NCBI GenBank assembly: GCA_018806915.1
Contig: JAGKQI010000059.1
Location: forward strand, 1,240,001 to 1,304,000
DNA length: 64,000 nucleotides
Direction of reading: 5' to 3'
Origin: Phytophthora colocasiae
Taxonomy: Eukaryota > Oomycota > Peronosporomycetes > Peronosporales > Peronosporaceae
A program made the position numbers and the translations under genes. Within the stretch, counting starts at the first letter, position 1, and each line of letters begins with the position of its first letter. Below the pieces are notes generated by a model. The model saw nothing but the letters and a program-made list of their open reading frames with translations. It was not told the origin of the DNA and searched no databases. Below are positions 48,205 through 59,081 of the stretch, one piece after another.

Positions 48205-50977
48205 ATGGCTGACGAAAAGGGATCTGATGAGAGCAAGGATGCGGGTGGTGAGGTCTCTTCAACGTAAGTTAATATCAATCTGTATGTGTACTTTACTAGA
48301 ATTTCACAAAGTTTTCTATCTTTGCAGGCCTCGTGTCATGAAAGCGCCACCCAAAATGGCGCCACCTTCAAGTGCAGACGCCAAGGTGCGAGTTTTACAG
48401 TAATTGAACTGTTTTCCAAAAAACTAAATGACTATTAACAACCAGGGAGGACCGAAGAAAGCACTTCCACCTCCTGCTAACCCTCCTCCAAAGGCAGGAG
48501 GCTCTGCAGCCGCCGCTTTCCGGTCGAAATCGGCTTTACCACCCCCTAATGGACCACCGCCAGGTACAGGAGCTCCAAGTTCATCCGTTGCGAAAATCCG
48601 AGGAGCTGCCCGTCCTCCTTCCGGTGGTCCACCACCAAATGCTCAAGCCAAAGCTGGACCTCCTCCAAGTGGACAAGCGAAGACAATGGGTCCTCCTTCT
48701 TCTACTCCTCCATCAATGACACCGCCTTCCATGGCTCCTCCAGCTAAACCTCCTTCAACAGCCCCTCCTAAACCTGTTGCTAAGGCTCCAATCACTCCAC
48801 GTGAAGGTGAAGCTAAAGGAGAAGCGAAACCTGCTCCAGGACCTCCTAAACCTAAACCGGAAGCTAAACGTTCGCCTCCAACTACAGCAAGAGGTCCCCC
48901 AGAGGCAAAAAGTACTCCTCGATCTGCTCCAGTTGATATTCTAGGAGATGATTCTCCTTCTATGACTCCTCCAGTGAAGACTAATGCTGTTCCAGCTGGG
49001 AAACCTCCGAAACCTGCACGTCCTCCTGCTACAGCTCCAGTTCAAGCTCCTATAGAACCTGTAGTAAAACCTCCTCTGGTGATGAAAAGTACTATGGAAG
49101 TCCTGAATGATACTACCGCGGCGTTATCAGCCCGTGGTCGAGGATCGGAAGAGGAATCAGAAGCTTCTCGACGTACAAGTGTACCTGAGAAGGAGAATCC
49201 TGGCGTTTTCACTACGAAAATGGGAAAAGCGGCACAATTTAGCGGCCAATCGAGACTTAACGTCCCAGAAGAAGAAGTGATCGTCGTAAAGAAGAAAGAA
49301 GCGAAAACCACTGAAGCAGAGGCGAAATCGGAAACAAGCGGACAGTCGAAGCTTCCCCATCCTATCCCCAACCTTGAGGACACTTTTGATGATGTGGAGG
49401 AGATCCCTTTCTTAGAGGAAAACAAGCCTGAAGCCAAGGAGAAACCTGAAAAAGAGGAGAAGAAAGAGCTTGAAGATGACCCTGAAATTGTCATTGAAAG
49501 CAAGCACGGACCTCCGAAACCAAGTATTAGTCGCTCTTCGACGGACCCAAGGAGTGAGCAGAAGGAGGTTCATGAAGAGAAAGAAACTGAAGAAGTTCTA
49601 CGCAGAAATGCTACACATGAAGACATTTACGACGAATTACGCAAGATGAAGCGCGATTCCCGAGATGAAGAACGTATGGACAGTGAGCACGAGGAGCGCG
49701 ATGAGGCACGGTCTTCACGCTCGTCTTCATTCGAAAAGAGGGACAGAATCAGCTCTAACAGTGACGAAAATGCAAAAGAACCAAGCAGTCGGGAGAACAG
49801 GGAAAATAGAGACCGAGATCGCGATCGTGATCGGGATCGAGACCGGGAGAAATCACGGGAGAAACGGAAGGAAAAGAGACGCAGCAAACAGGACGAGCCT
49901 AAGAAGATCCAAGCTCAGTTCTTTAATCCCAAGAACGTGCCTTATATCCCAGATCACTTGCTGGAATTCGTCAAGAGGCCTCTCGAATGTGGACGTGGAC
50001 AGATCGTCAAGTGTTTTATCGAACGGAACGACAGTGGACCGAATAAACTCGCTCCGATTTACACGTTGTTGCTGGAAGTAAACAGCTCTAGTGGACGCCC
50101 CATCATGTACGCGAGGAAGATGGCAACGAGTCGAATCACTTCGCACTACGTCATCTCCATGAACAGAGATGACTTGTTCCTATCAAGAATGATGAGAAGT
50201 CACCAGTACATTGGCAAGCTTCGATCGTCCACCAGTATGATGGAATATTGCCTGTACGATCAAGGAGATAACCCAGAAGACTTGGATTCAGATTGCGAAG
50301 TGGATGATGAACTTCGACAAAGTATTCGAGCTGAACTCGCTGTGATCCGGTACCATTACTCGAAAAAGGTACGATTGACAATTCAAAGGTGTTATCTGAA
50401 AAACACTCATTCGTTCTTGTGTTTGTAGCCATATCCTAGGAAAATGGAGGTGGTGATCCCTTCAATCTTGGACAACGGCCAAGGATATTTGGAATGGCGT
50501 CCGCTTTCTCGCGATCAAATGATGGAGGAGCACGTTCGCAACATCGCATCAGCAGTACGTTAGTTGATGATCATACTGTATAAACTTATATCCTAACTAA
50601 CTCTTTGTTCGCTGCAGGGTGGTCAAAACGTCATGGACGGCTCCAACTTTGTCTTCCTGCACAAACGCGAGACGAAATACGACCCTCTTTCCTCCTGTAT
50701 CGTGGACTTCCGTAGTCGAGCAACGTGTGTATCAGTCAAGAATTTCCAACTTGTCCACTCCGAACCAACGAACGAACAAATGCGTGAACAGTACCGCAAA
50801 GCCTATCCGGATTTCGTGTACGAAGATCAAGGCACCGTCTCACTGCCACAAGAATACGTTCTTCTACAAATGGGGAAAGTGGGCAAAGACTGCTTTAATA
50901 TGGACTTCCAGTACCCCTTATCAATGCTCCAAGCATTCGCCATCAGCCTCAGTCGCTTCGACACGAAACAACGCTAA
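48205..50977 (+). CDS. Tubby-like protein
   Basis: Five exons: 48205-48263, 48328-48385, 48446-50368, 50429-50554, 50618-50977, all introns 60-64 bp with GT-AG; the joined frame gives 841 residues. The first 250 residues are Pro/Ala-rich (PPP runs), followed by Lys/Glu-rich disordered sequence, an alternating Arg-Asp tract (about 505-520) and a basic KRKEKRR patch. The last 240 residues are a Tubby C-terminal domain: PIYTLLLEV, YARKMATSRITSHYVISM (basic, phosphoinositide-binding side), GKLRSSTSMMEYCLYDQG, PRKMEVVIPSI, MDGSNFVFLHKRE, and the signature end FNMDFQYPLSMLQAFAISLS. Tubby domains bind PI(4,5)P2 and carry membrane proteins into cilia with IFT-A. The frame is open upstream to an ATG at 47905, but that part is AT-rich and looks like leader. 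Confidence 0.88.
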
Positions 50978-51070
50978 TTAGGTATTCCTATTCTAATAAA
51001 CATTTGTACAACAATAGCTTTCGTGTCAACGGCTTTTCAAGATCCAGGATCCACCACCACGTGCGACTTT

Positions 51071-51080
51071 TCATTGTCCA
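51071..51080 (+). promoter_or_regulatory. Weak Inr-like element of IFT122
   Basis: TCATTGTCCA, 16 bp upstream of the IFT122 ATG, fits the initiator half of the oomycete core promoter; the FPR half is not matched. Only 119 bp separate the Tubby stop from the IFT122 start, so the promoter must be very compact. Confidence 0.4.
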
Positions 51081-51096
51081 AGACACTAGGAGAGCG

Positions 51097-54000
51097 ATGC
51101 GTAGTGTGTTGGCATGGAGCGATAAAGTGCCGGAGCGCAATGGCGAGAAATTCGTCGTTCAAGATTTGGCATTTCGACCAGATGGGGCACAAGTTGTAGC
51201 TGCTGTGGGTACTCGAGTGTTGGTGTACGACGCAGTGGATGGCACATTGATGCATTCCTTAAAAGGTCACAAAGGAACGGTTTACTCCGTGGATTATTCC
51301 CACGATGGCAAACGGTTTGCATCGGGTGGGGCGGATAATATCGTGATTATTTGGACTGACAAAGCCGAAGGGATCCTAAAGTACACACACAACGACAGTA
51401 TCCAGAAATTAGCCTATAACCCACAATCCCAGTGTTTGGCTAGTTGTACTGCTTCGGATTTTGGTCTGTGGGCTCCAGAGCAAAAATCCGTAGCTAAACA
51501 CAAAGTGGTGGCTAAAATCCTGTCTGCTTGTTGGAGCAAAGACGGACAATTGTTGGCGTTGGGACTACTCAATGGAAATGTGACGTTGAGAGACAAGCAA
51601 GGAGCTGAAAAGAGACTAATTGAGAGATCCAACGCTCCCGTTTGGGCTTTAGCTTGGAGCCCAGCACATGATGATGATTCCACGGATATTTTAGCTGTCG
51701 GATGTTGGGATAAAACACTGTCGTTCTACACTCCTGGGGGAGTGATGCAGGGCAAAGCTCGCAAGTTGTCCTTCAATCCGACCAGTATCACATACTTCAG
51801 GTAAGGATTTTTATCCAACTTGTATGATTTTATCCAGTCACTAAAACTGTTTTTGATTCTGTAGCAAGGGAAAATATCTACTTGTTGGTGGTAGCAACCG
51901 CAAAGCTGGACTGTATACGAAAGACGGTATCTTTCTCGTCACGTAAGTATAAAAAAGAATCTTCATGTAAGATAATATCTAACTTTTTTTGTATCCAGAA
52001 TTTGTGAACAGGAAAGCTGGGTGTGGGCGATCAAAGCTCGACCTAAAACCAATTTCGTCGGTGTAGGAAGTGAGGATGGCACTTTATCCATGTATTGCCT
52101 CGTATTCGGTACTGTCCACGGAATCTACCAGGAACGCTACGCCTACCGTGAACATCTAACGGATGTGATCGTCCAGCATTTAATGACGGAGCAAAAAGTG
52201 CGGATTAAAACTCGAGACTGTGTCAAGAAGCTCAGTGTCTATCGAGATCGTCTCGCTGTGCAACTTTCGGATCGAATCATCATCTACGAACTCGCAGGGA
52301 ACAATGGTTCTACCAATGCCAGCTACGACATGCACTACCGAGTGAAAGAGCGCATCACCAAAGACTTACCTTGTAGTCTTCTGGTTGTTACCAGTTTGCA
52401 TTTTATCCTGTGTCAGAAGCAGAAACTGCAGCAGTACGATTTCACTGGTCGAAAAGAACGAGAATGGGTGTTGGAATCACTGATCCGATACATTAAAGTC
52501 ACTGGTGGAGCTCCTGGACGAGAAGGTTTACTGGTAGGGTTGAAGGACGGATCTGTATGGCAGATCTTCATCAACAATCCGTTCCCGATCCCTTTGATCC
52601 AGCAAAGCAGTCCCATTTCGTGTCTCGACATCAGTGCAAAGTACGTCTTTATTGGTAATTTATTTGTGTGGATGGTAAACTAATGTTTTTTATTGTAGTC
52701 GAGAGAAACTAGCAGTAGTGGACGACTCCCACAAGTGTTTGGTCTATGATTTAGCCACGAAACAGCTTCTGTTCGAAGAAGGAGCTACCAACAGTGTGGC
52801 TTGGAATACTGAATGTGGAGATATGTTGTGTTTCGGTGGAAATGGTCAACTAAAGATCCGTGCGGGTCAATTCCCAGGCCACACCCAACGAATGCAAGGC
52901 TTCGTCGTGGGTTTTTCAGGCTCCAAAGTCTTTTCACTCAGTGCGTTAAGTGTTCAAACCATCGACGTGCCGCAGTCCGCTCCGTTGTACCGGTATCTGG
53001 AGCAAAATGACTTTGCGAAAGCGTACGACGTGTCCTGCTTGGGTATCACAGCCGCAGATTGGCGGTTATTAGCTTGGGAAGCGCTCAAAAGTATGCGATT
53101 CTCAGTAGCTCGTAAGGCTTTCGTCCGTGTCCGGGACGTGCGCTACATCGAACTGGTTAACGCTCTGGAATCAACCTGGAAGCAGCAATTCCCCCATCAA
53201 GACAACCAGGAAGGAGAAGAAGTCGGAGGAGAAGCTGGGAAGAAAGTTAAAGCTCTGTTACAAGCTGAAATCATGGCTCATCAAGGGAAATTCCCATTAG
53301 CAGCCAAGTTATTTGCTGATTGTGGGGAACCAGCCCGTGCTATCAAGATGTTCGCAGATTTAAGGATGTGGGATGAAGCCAAACGCTTTGCCACTGCTCG
53401 TCAAGCTGGAGACGTTCAACAACTCGTTTTGGCTCAAGCTCGTTGGGCTGAAGACGTTCAGGATTGGCGAGCTGCTGCGGAAATGTATGCTGCTAGTGGG
53501 AATTTCCTGCGTGCTGGAGAGATTTTAGGCGAAAACGGCTGGTTGGAGGATCTACTAGTGCTCACGCGTAAACCGGAAGCTTGTACCAACTCTCAGTTAT
53601 TGACAATCGCTGCGAGTTTCTTCTTGAAAGGTGGACAATTCGCCAATGCCAGAGATGTGTACTTGAAACTGGGAGATGTGGACGCTTTACTACAGATGCA
53701 CATCCGTCTACAGGAATGGGAAGAAGCTGTACGTCTAGCTGATAGACACCGAGAGAATGTCCGTCGACCGGATGAAGTTTTCGTACCGTATGCTCAATGG
53801 CTCGTGACTCAAGATCGCTTTGATGAAGCGTTGGAAGCTTATACACGAGCTCAACGACCGGATCAGTGCTGTAGACTACTTTATCAATTGATTGACAATG
53901 CGGTGGGAGAACGGCGTTTCCGTGCGGCTGCGTACTACCATTGGAGGTTGTGTGAACAGCAATTGAAGACTGTCAAGGCTGACGTCGAACTGAACGAAGA

Positions 54001-55147
54001 AGAACGAGCGCGACTAGCAGAAGCTATGGAGAACGAACTACTGTCCGAGTTGTACTATGCCTACGCCCTGATCTACGCCTTCACAGATGAACCGTTCACG
54101 ACTCTACTCCCCGAATCGCTATTCCACGCTGCTCAGTTCCTCCTTAACAAGCTTTCGGCTCGAGGAAATGGTAGAACGGGAGGTAGCAACACCGTCGTAG
54201 TGGCTCCCCCACCTCCTGGAATCTCCCTAAGTAACATTTACTTCACGCTAGGACACCACGCACTGCAGTTGGAGAGCTACAAACTCGCACGACAAGCTTA
54301 CGACAAACTACTGCAGATGAAACTACGTCTGGACTGGCAGTCGGTGGTAGAATGCACTGCAATGACACTCCAAGCCAGACCATATGCGGATCGAGAGGAG
54401 CTACTACCGGTAGATTATCGCTCTTCCACTGTGAATCCGCTCTTGAACCCGAACAACACAGGCGACGTCTGTGTCAACTCCGGCCATCCGTTCGTCCGTT
54501 CTTTCGTGTCATTCGAGAACCTTCCACTTGTCGAGTTCCAACCAGAGGTAGTATACTACTATCTACTCTACTTTTTTTTATATACATCACTAACAATTGT
54601 TGTGATACAGCCTAATCTTTCGGATGAAGAAGCGGAAGAATTAATCTTGAGTTATCCAGATGATGCAAGTGGAAGCAATAAACGACCAGGAGATGGCTGG
54701 AGAGAGACTGACTATGGCAATGGATCGCAAAGTATGAAACTAGATGATGAAGCTGAATCTGTCGAGGAATCCGCGAAAACTGGTGCCGATTTATTCGAGC
54801 AAGCGCTCAACAAACAGGCCACGTACGGCGCCAATGTAGGTCATCGCTCGGGAGCTGCTCAGTATCGTGTGCTTCAACTGGACGCTCGAACTCTACGTGC
54901 TCTACGTCCGAATGAGGTTTTTATCGTGAAATACCCGACGCGCGCTCTACGCCCCAAATACTACAAGAATATGATCCCGGAGATCAAAATCTACCTGTCG
55001 CCTCACTGCCGTCGGTTCTTCCATGAAGAAGACTTCGAGTTCGAGTACCTTAAAGCTGGTCACTGTCCTTGTTGTCAAGTACCGGAACTCACTGCGCTGA
55101 ATCCACCTGCATCTGAAGATGATGAAGACGCGCTGCTAAAGAAGTAG
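51097..55147 (+). CDS. IFT122: Intraflagellar transport protein 122 (IFT-A subunit)
   Basis: Five exons: 51097-51800, 51865-51942, 51999-52640, 52699-54547, 54611-55147; 1,269 residues, close to the roughly 1,240 of animal IFT122. The N-terminus [13 protein letters not shown] and the blocks [40 protein letters not shown] and [17 protein letters not shown] are the WD40 propeller typical of IFT122. A second propeller and a long TPR-like helical solenoid follow ([38 protein letters not shown]). A Cys-rich zinc element (HCRRF... CPCCQVPEL) is near the C-terminus. IFT122 is a core subunit of IFT-A, which drives retrograde transport and, with Tubby proteins, membrane protein entry into flagella. 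This fits an organism with flagellated zoospores. The start codon matches the conserved N-terminus; upstream in-frame ATG at 51004 is ignored. Confidence 0.95.
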
Positions 55148-55237
55148 AACGTTTAATGCAAACTACTACCATTTACTGAAGAATTACCTTGAGCAAAGAG
55201 CTACTAGTTAATATATATCGTCGTCTCAAACGTAGAT

Positions 55238-56881
55238 CTAGGCCTGAGAGAACGTGTTTTCAGCACGTGGAGTTCTACTGAAGAACGGAGAACGAAGTAG
55301 AGTGCCATCTTCAATCTGATCCCACTGACGTCTACGACCAGAAGGCGTCATGAGTTCTGGAGCGGCAGGAGATCGTACTACCGGTGCCAAACTACCTGGT
55401 GTGTTACCACCCTCCGCCATGGCGTATTGCAAAGACTCCCGTTCTACCCCCGTGTCACTATCACTCGACGCCTCCATGTTCCTCACTGCTCGTGTTGCCA
55501 TGTCCACCCAATTGGTACGGGACAAAACGTACGTGAAGATCGTGAGTTTCACGACTTCCATCGTGCACACGCCGTACCAAAGCGCAGGGAAGCCAAGAGC
55601 CATAGTAACTCCACCAAAGTAGGCAATTGGGAGTTCGATAAACCAGACACTGAGAGAACTCACCCACGCCGTAACAGAGACTTCACCCATACCCGCTAAT
55701 ACAGACGAGATCAAGATCTCCACTGATTCAATCATGTATCCCGTGATGAAGATCGGTTGGACCAACATACACAATTGAAGCAGAGTATCGTCGTTCGAGT
55801 ACAGTCGGAACAGAGTTTCCCTCAATGCGAACGTGACAATAGCCAAGAAAATCACAGTGCCCACTGTACAGAGGAAACCAAGGAACCCCAACACTCTTGC
55901 AGCCTTGGGACGTCCAGCACCGAGGTAGTTGGCTACTCGGATCTGTGTAGCTGAGCCGTAGCCCCAGAACAAAGCCCATAGCAGCGACCAGAGTCCAGAG
56001 ATCACTGCATTAGCTGCAATCACGTCCGATCCGAGCTTAGCAGCGACTAGAGTCAAGGCGGAATTGGCCAGATTCGAGACCATACTGTTGGCAGCCACAG
56101 GTCCTGCAATGCTCACGAAGATCTTGAGTCTGTCCGGCGTGAAAGCGGAGAAATCCCAGCCACCCCAAGCTTGTAGATGCATCTTCTTGTATAAAATGCA
56201 GTAGGAAATCAAAGCAATAGGCTGGAACCAGGCGGCAATGACAGTGGCCATGGGGGAACCGTCAAAGCCGATCCCTCCCCAACCGAAAGCCCCGAAGATC
56301 AACGTGTAGTTGGCAGCACACGCCACACCAATGGACAACGTTCCGACGACCGTCACGGGTGACATGATGCCCATCGATTGGAAGTACAGACGTACACAGG
56401 CGTAGACTAGTGACGGCCAGATACTTAGCGACAAAATGCGAGCGAATCGCACACCCAGCTCCACCACTTCCATGTCGTCTGTCGACAGCTCCAAGACGAA
56501 GCCGATAACCCAGTACCACATCATGACAGGGATCGACAGTACCGTGACGACTACCAGGCCGATTTGCAGCCAAATGCCGGCTAAATCGCCGTTCTTGGCA
56601 CCCCACGCCTGGCCGCATAGCGTCACGAGCGCGGTCGCGCCCGACCAGACGCCGGCCAACGGGACGTTCGTCCAAGTAGACGACAGTGACGCTGCAGCGA
56701 GCGAGGACGTGCCTAAATGACCGAGAAACGCACTGTCCACTGAGATTAGCGCGATACGCGCGAAGGTGGAGAGCGACACTTGCAGCGCCATCCATGTGAG
56801 GCCCCAGAACTCGTCCGCCACATTCACGGCGGGTTCATGGGCCAAGTGGCCGGTTTTCAATAGTGGTGACGTCTCCCCCAT
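55238..56881 (-). CDS. MATE family transporter 1
   Basis: 547 residues from ATG at 56881. A further upstream ATG (56938) is in frame but lies upstream of the initiator at 56918-56931, so it should not be in the mRNA. Two MatE halves with about 12 membrane helices: LTWMALQVSLSTFARIALIS, FLGHLGTSSLAAASL, ALVTLCGQAWGAKNG, LYFQSMGIMSP, then GPVAANSMVSNLANSAL and ATQIRVANYLGAGRPKAARV. These match MATE/DTX proteins of eukaryotes, which export organic cations or metabolites in exchange for protons. The cytosolic N-terminus has ETSPLL, an acidic dileucine signal that would suit a vacuolar or endosomal location (inference). The C-terminal 70 residues are polar. One exon. A paralogue lies directly upstream. 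Confidence 0.92.
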   Translation of the reverse strand: MGETSPLLKTGHLAHEPAVNVADEFWGLTWMALQVSLSTFARIALISVDSAFLGHLGTSSLAAASLSSTWTNVPLAGVWSGATALVTLCGQAWGAKNGDLAGIWLQIGLVVVTVLSIPVMMWYWVIGFVLELSTDDMEVVELGVRFARILSLSIWPSLVYACVRLYFQSMGIMSPVTVVGTLSIGVACAANYTLIFGAFGWGGIGFDGSPMATVIAAWFQPIALISYCILYKKMHLQAWGGWDFSAFTPDRLKIFVSIAGPVAANSMVSNLANSALTLVAAKLGSDVIAANAVISGLWSLLWALFWGYGSATQIRVANYLGAGRPKAARVLGFLGFLCTVGTVIFLAIVTFALRETLFRLYSNDDTLLQLCMLVQPIFITGYMIESVEILISSVLAGMGEVSVTAWVSSLSVWFIELPIAYFGGVTMALGFPALWYGVCTMEVVKLTIFTYVLSRTNWVDMATRAVRNMEASSDSDTGVERESLQYAMAEGGNTPGSLAPVVRSPAAPELMTPSGRRRQWDQIEDGTLLRSPFFSRTPRAENTFSQA

Positions 56882-56917
56882 GGAACAGTTTCTTGAGGAT
56901 CTTGAGTGCGACGAAGC

Positions 56918-56931
56918 AAATAGGCGAATGA
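56918..56931 (-). promoter_or_regulatory. Inr/FPR core promoter of MATE 1
   Basis: On the minus strand TCATTCGCCTATTT, close to the oomycete Inr+FPR consensus TCATTYYNCAWTTT, 36 bp upstream of the ATG at 56881. It decides the start: the more upstream ATG at 56938 precedes the predicted transcription start. Confidence 0.6.
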
Positions 56932-57181
56932 CACACACATCAAACGGCGGAGCACATCAATCTGACGTAGCAGGCCGCACATGGACGGGGAACGCATGGG
57001 TTCTACATGTCGATGCTGAGCAACAAGTGACTGGTTCACGACGAGGGAACCAGTCAACGATGGAGCCGGACACGCACCAGTCTCAGCTTGTTTAGTCGGT
57101 GTGCAATTCCGACGGACCTCTCTCCAGTTCACTTCAATCTACATGTATTGGACCTCTCGTCTAGTTCTGCTGGTTCGCAAT

Positions 57182-58804
57182 CTAGGATTGTCCATTGCCA
57201 TTGACAGGGAGCTGGTGGTGTTGATGGACGCCGTCGTCCACGTGGTCCCATTGATGTACGAGGCCCGTGGGCGTCAGGAGCGTAGTCGGCACGGGCGACG
57301 GCAGACCAGTGTTCGCACCGAGCGCCGTGGTGCCGCCTTCAGCTACGGCCACGCTCACTTCCTCCTGCTCGTCCTCCACTTCCATGTTCTTGACGGCTTC
57401 GCGCGCCATCGCTGCAAAGTCGATACGACGCAGTACGAACACGTACACCGTGAGCTTGAGCACCTCCATGAGGCAGATCGAGTACCAGAGCGCCGCGAAC
57501 CCGCCGTCAAGCACGATCGCCATCACGTAAGCGGCTGGAAGCTCCACCAGCCACGTCGCGAGCGTACTGGTCCATGCCGTGATATGCACCTGGCCCATTG
57601 CTGCTAGGATGGAAGCGAAGACCATCTCTGTGGCTTCAACCATGAACGCGACTACAAAGATCGGCAACACCGAGGCACAAATGTTCAACAAGTCGCTGTC
57701 GTTCGTGTACAGCCGGAACACGTCGGCACGGAACAGAAGCGTGATCAGCGCCAGCAACGTCACGGTCACAACGGTGCAGCCAAATCCAAGGATGCCCAGC
57801 GTCTTGGCCGCCTTCGGACGATTCGCGCCCAACAGATTGGATACGCGGATCTGCGTACCCGACCCGAAGCCCCAGAAGAGCGCCCAAAGCAGCCGCCAGA
57901 AACCCGACACGATGGCGTTGGCTGCGATGATGTCCGCGCCCAGCCATGCCGCGATCAGGGAAAGCGCAGACGACGCCACGTTCGACACGAGGCTGTTGAC
58001 GGCTGCAGGCGCGGAATTCCGGTAGAACACAGTCATCCGCTCACGCGTGAACTCGCCAAAGTCCCAGCCGCCCCATGCTTGCAGGTGCATCTTCCTGTAC
58101 ACGACACAGTACCAACCCAAGGCGGTCGGTTGGAACCAGGACGCCACGACTGTCGCCAATGCTGAGCCGTCAAAGCCCAGACCTGTCCAACCGAATGCTC
58201 CGTAGATAAAGAAGTAGTTCGCCGCGATAGACACGAGCATGGACAAAGTCCCCACGACTGTCGTGGGCATCATCACCCCCATTGCTTGGAAGTACAGACG
58301 CAAGCAGACGTACACTAAGTTGGGCCAAATGGAGAACATCAAGATACGTGAGAAGCGGATACCGAGACGAATCACCTGTGCGTCGTCCGTCGACGCCTGC
58401 AATCCGAATTCCACGAACCAGTAGTACAGCATCAAAGCAGGAGTGCACAGCGTCACAAGAGTTAACCCCATTTGCAGCCAAATCCCCGTCAACTTGCCAT
58501 TCCCAGCCCCCCATGCTTGTCCACAGAGTGTCACAATAGCAGACATACTAGACCACACTGTCAAGAGCGGGATCGTAGTCCAAACGGACGCCAAAGAAGC
58601 TGCAGCCAGCTCCGTTGTGCCCAGATGCCCCAGGAAAGCATAGTCGATCGAGTACAGAGCGATACGAGCGAATGTAGCGAGAGAAACTTGAAGAGCGATG
58701 GAAGATAAACCTAGGAACTCCTCCTTCACGTCCACCGACGGTTCCTTGGCGACAGTAGACGGTAGAAGTGGAGATTTCTCACTTGACACTACCAAAGGAG
58801 CCAT
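57182..58804 (-). CDS. MATE family transporter 2
   Basis: 540 residues, one exon, ATG at 58804. Same layout as the neighbour: EEFLGLSSIALQVSLATFAR, FLGHLGTTELAAASLASVWT, IVTLCGQAWGAGNG, LYFQAMGVMMP, SLVSNVASSALSLIAAWLG, TQIRVSNLLGANRPKAAKTL. About 12 helices and a polar C-terminal tail. The two are tandem duplicates with 301 bp of non-coding sequence between them (56882-57181). It also has an acidic dileucine signal at the N-terminus (EKSPLL). Its substrate cannot be read from the sequence; toxin, metabolite or cation export are typical. Confidence 0.92.
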   Translation of the reverse strand: MAPLVVSSEKSPLLPSTVAKEPSVDVKEEFLGLSSIALQVSLATFARIALYSIDYAFLGHLGTTELAAASLASVWTTIPLLTVWSSMSAIVTLCGQAWGAGNGKLTGIWLQMGLTLVTLCTPALMLYYWFVEFGLQASTDDAQVIRLGIRFSRILMFSIWPNLVYVCLRLYFQAMGVMMPTTVVGTLSMLVSIAANYFFIYGAFGWTGLGFDGSALATVVASWFQPTALGWYCVVYRKMHLQAWGGWDFGEFTRERMTVFYRNSAPAAVNSLVSNVASSALSLIAAWLGADIIAANAIVSGFWRLLWALFWGFGSGTQIRVSNLLGANRPKAAKTLGILGFGCTVVTVTLLALITLLFRADVFRLYTNDSDLLNICASVLPIFVVAFMVEATEMVFASILAAMGQVHITAWTSTLATWLVELPAAYVMAIVLDGGFAALWYSICLMEVLKLTVYVFVLRRIDFAAMAREAVKNMEVEDEQEEVSVAVAEGGTTALGANTGLPSPVPTTLLTPTGLVHQWDHVDDGVHQHHQLPVNGNGQS

Positions 58805-58830
58805 TTTGAAGGTTTAAGCGCCAAAGGTCC

Positions 58831-58843
58831 AAATGGAGAATGA
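58831..58843 (-). promoter_or_regulatory. Inr/FPR core promoter of MATE 2
   Basis: On the minus strand TCATTCTCCATTT (then G), an almost perfect match to the oomycete Inr+FPR consensus TCATTYYNCAWTTT, 26 bp upstream of the ATG at 58804. Confidence 0.75.
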
Positions 58844-58968
58844 TGTACGGTCTACAAATGGTGAAGACCCACTACGTCAGGCGAACAGATCATGAAGGAC
58901 TCATCTCGTGCATTGATGTCTGGGTAGTGTTGAAAATGGTCCGCATAGAATTATGGTACCGGTTTTTA

Positions 58969-59058
58969 TAGTCCGCTCAGTTTTTCTAGTCCGCTCAGTT
59001 TTTATAGTCCATTCAGTTTTTATAGTCCATTCAGTTTTTATAGTCCACTCAGTTTTTA
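58969..59058 (+). repeat. 18-bp tandem repeat in the promoter upstream of 59082
   Basis: Five near-identical 18-bp units of the form tagtccgctcagttttta follow each other, with variants gctcag, attcag and actcag. They end some 23 bp before the ATG of the next gene. The ctcagttttt core resembles the oomycete initiator (CTCATTyy) with one change. The first copies are also within the divergent promoter of MATE 2. Confidence 0.85.
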
Positions 59059-59081
59059 CAAATCATTTTCTGAGGAGAGTA

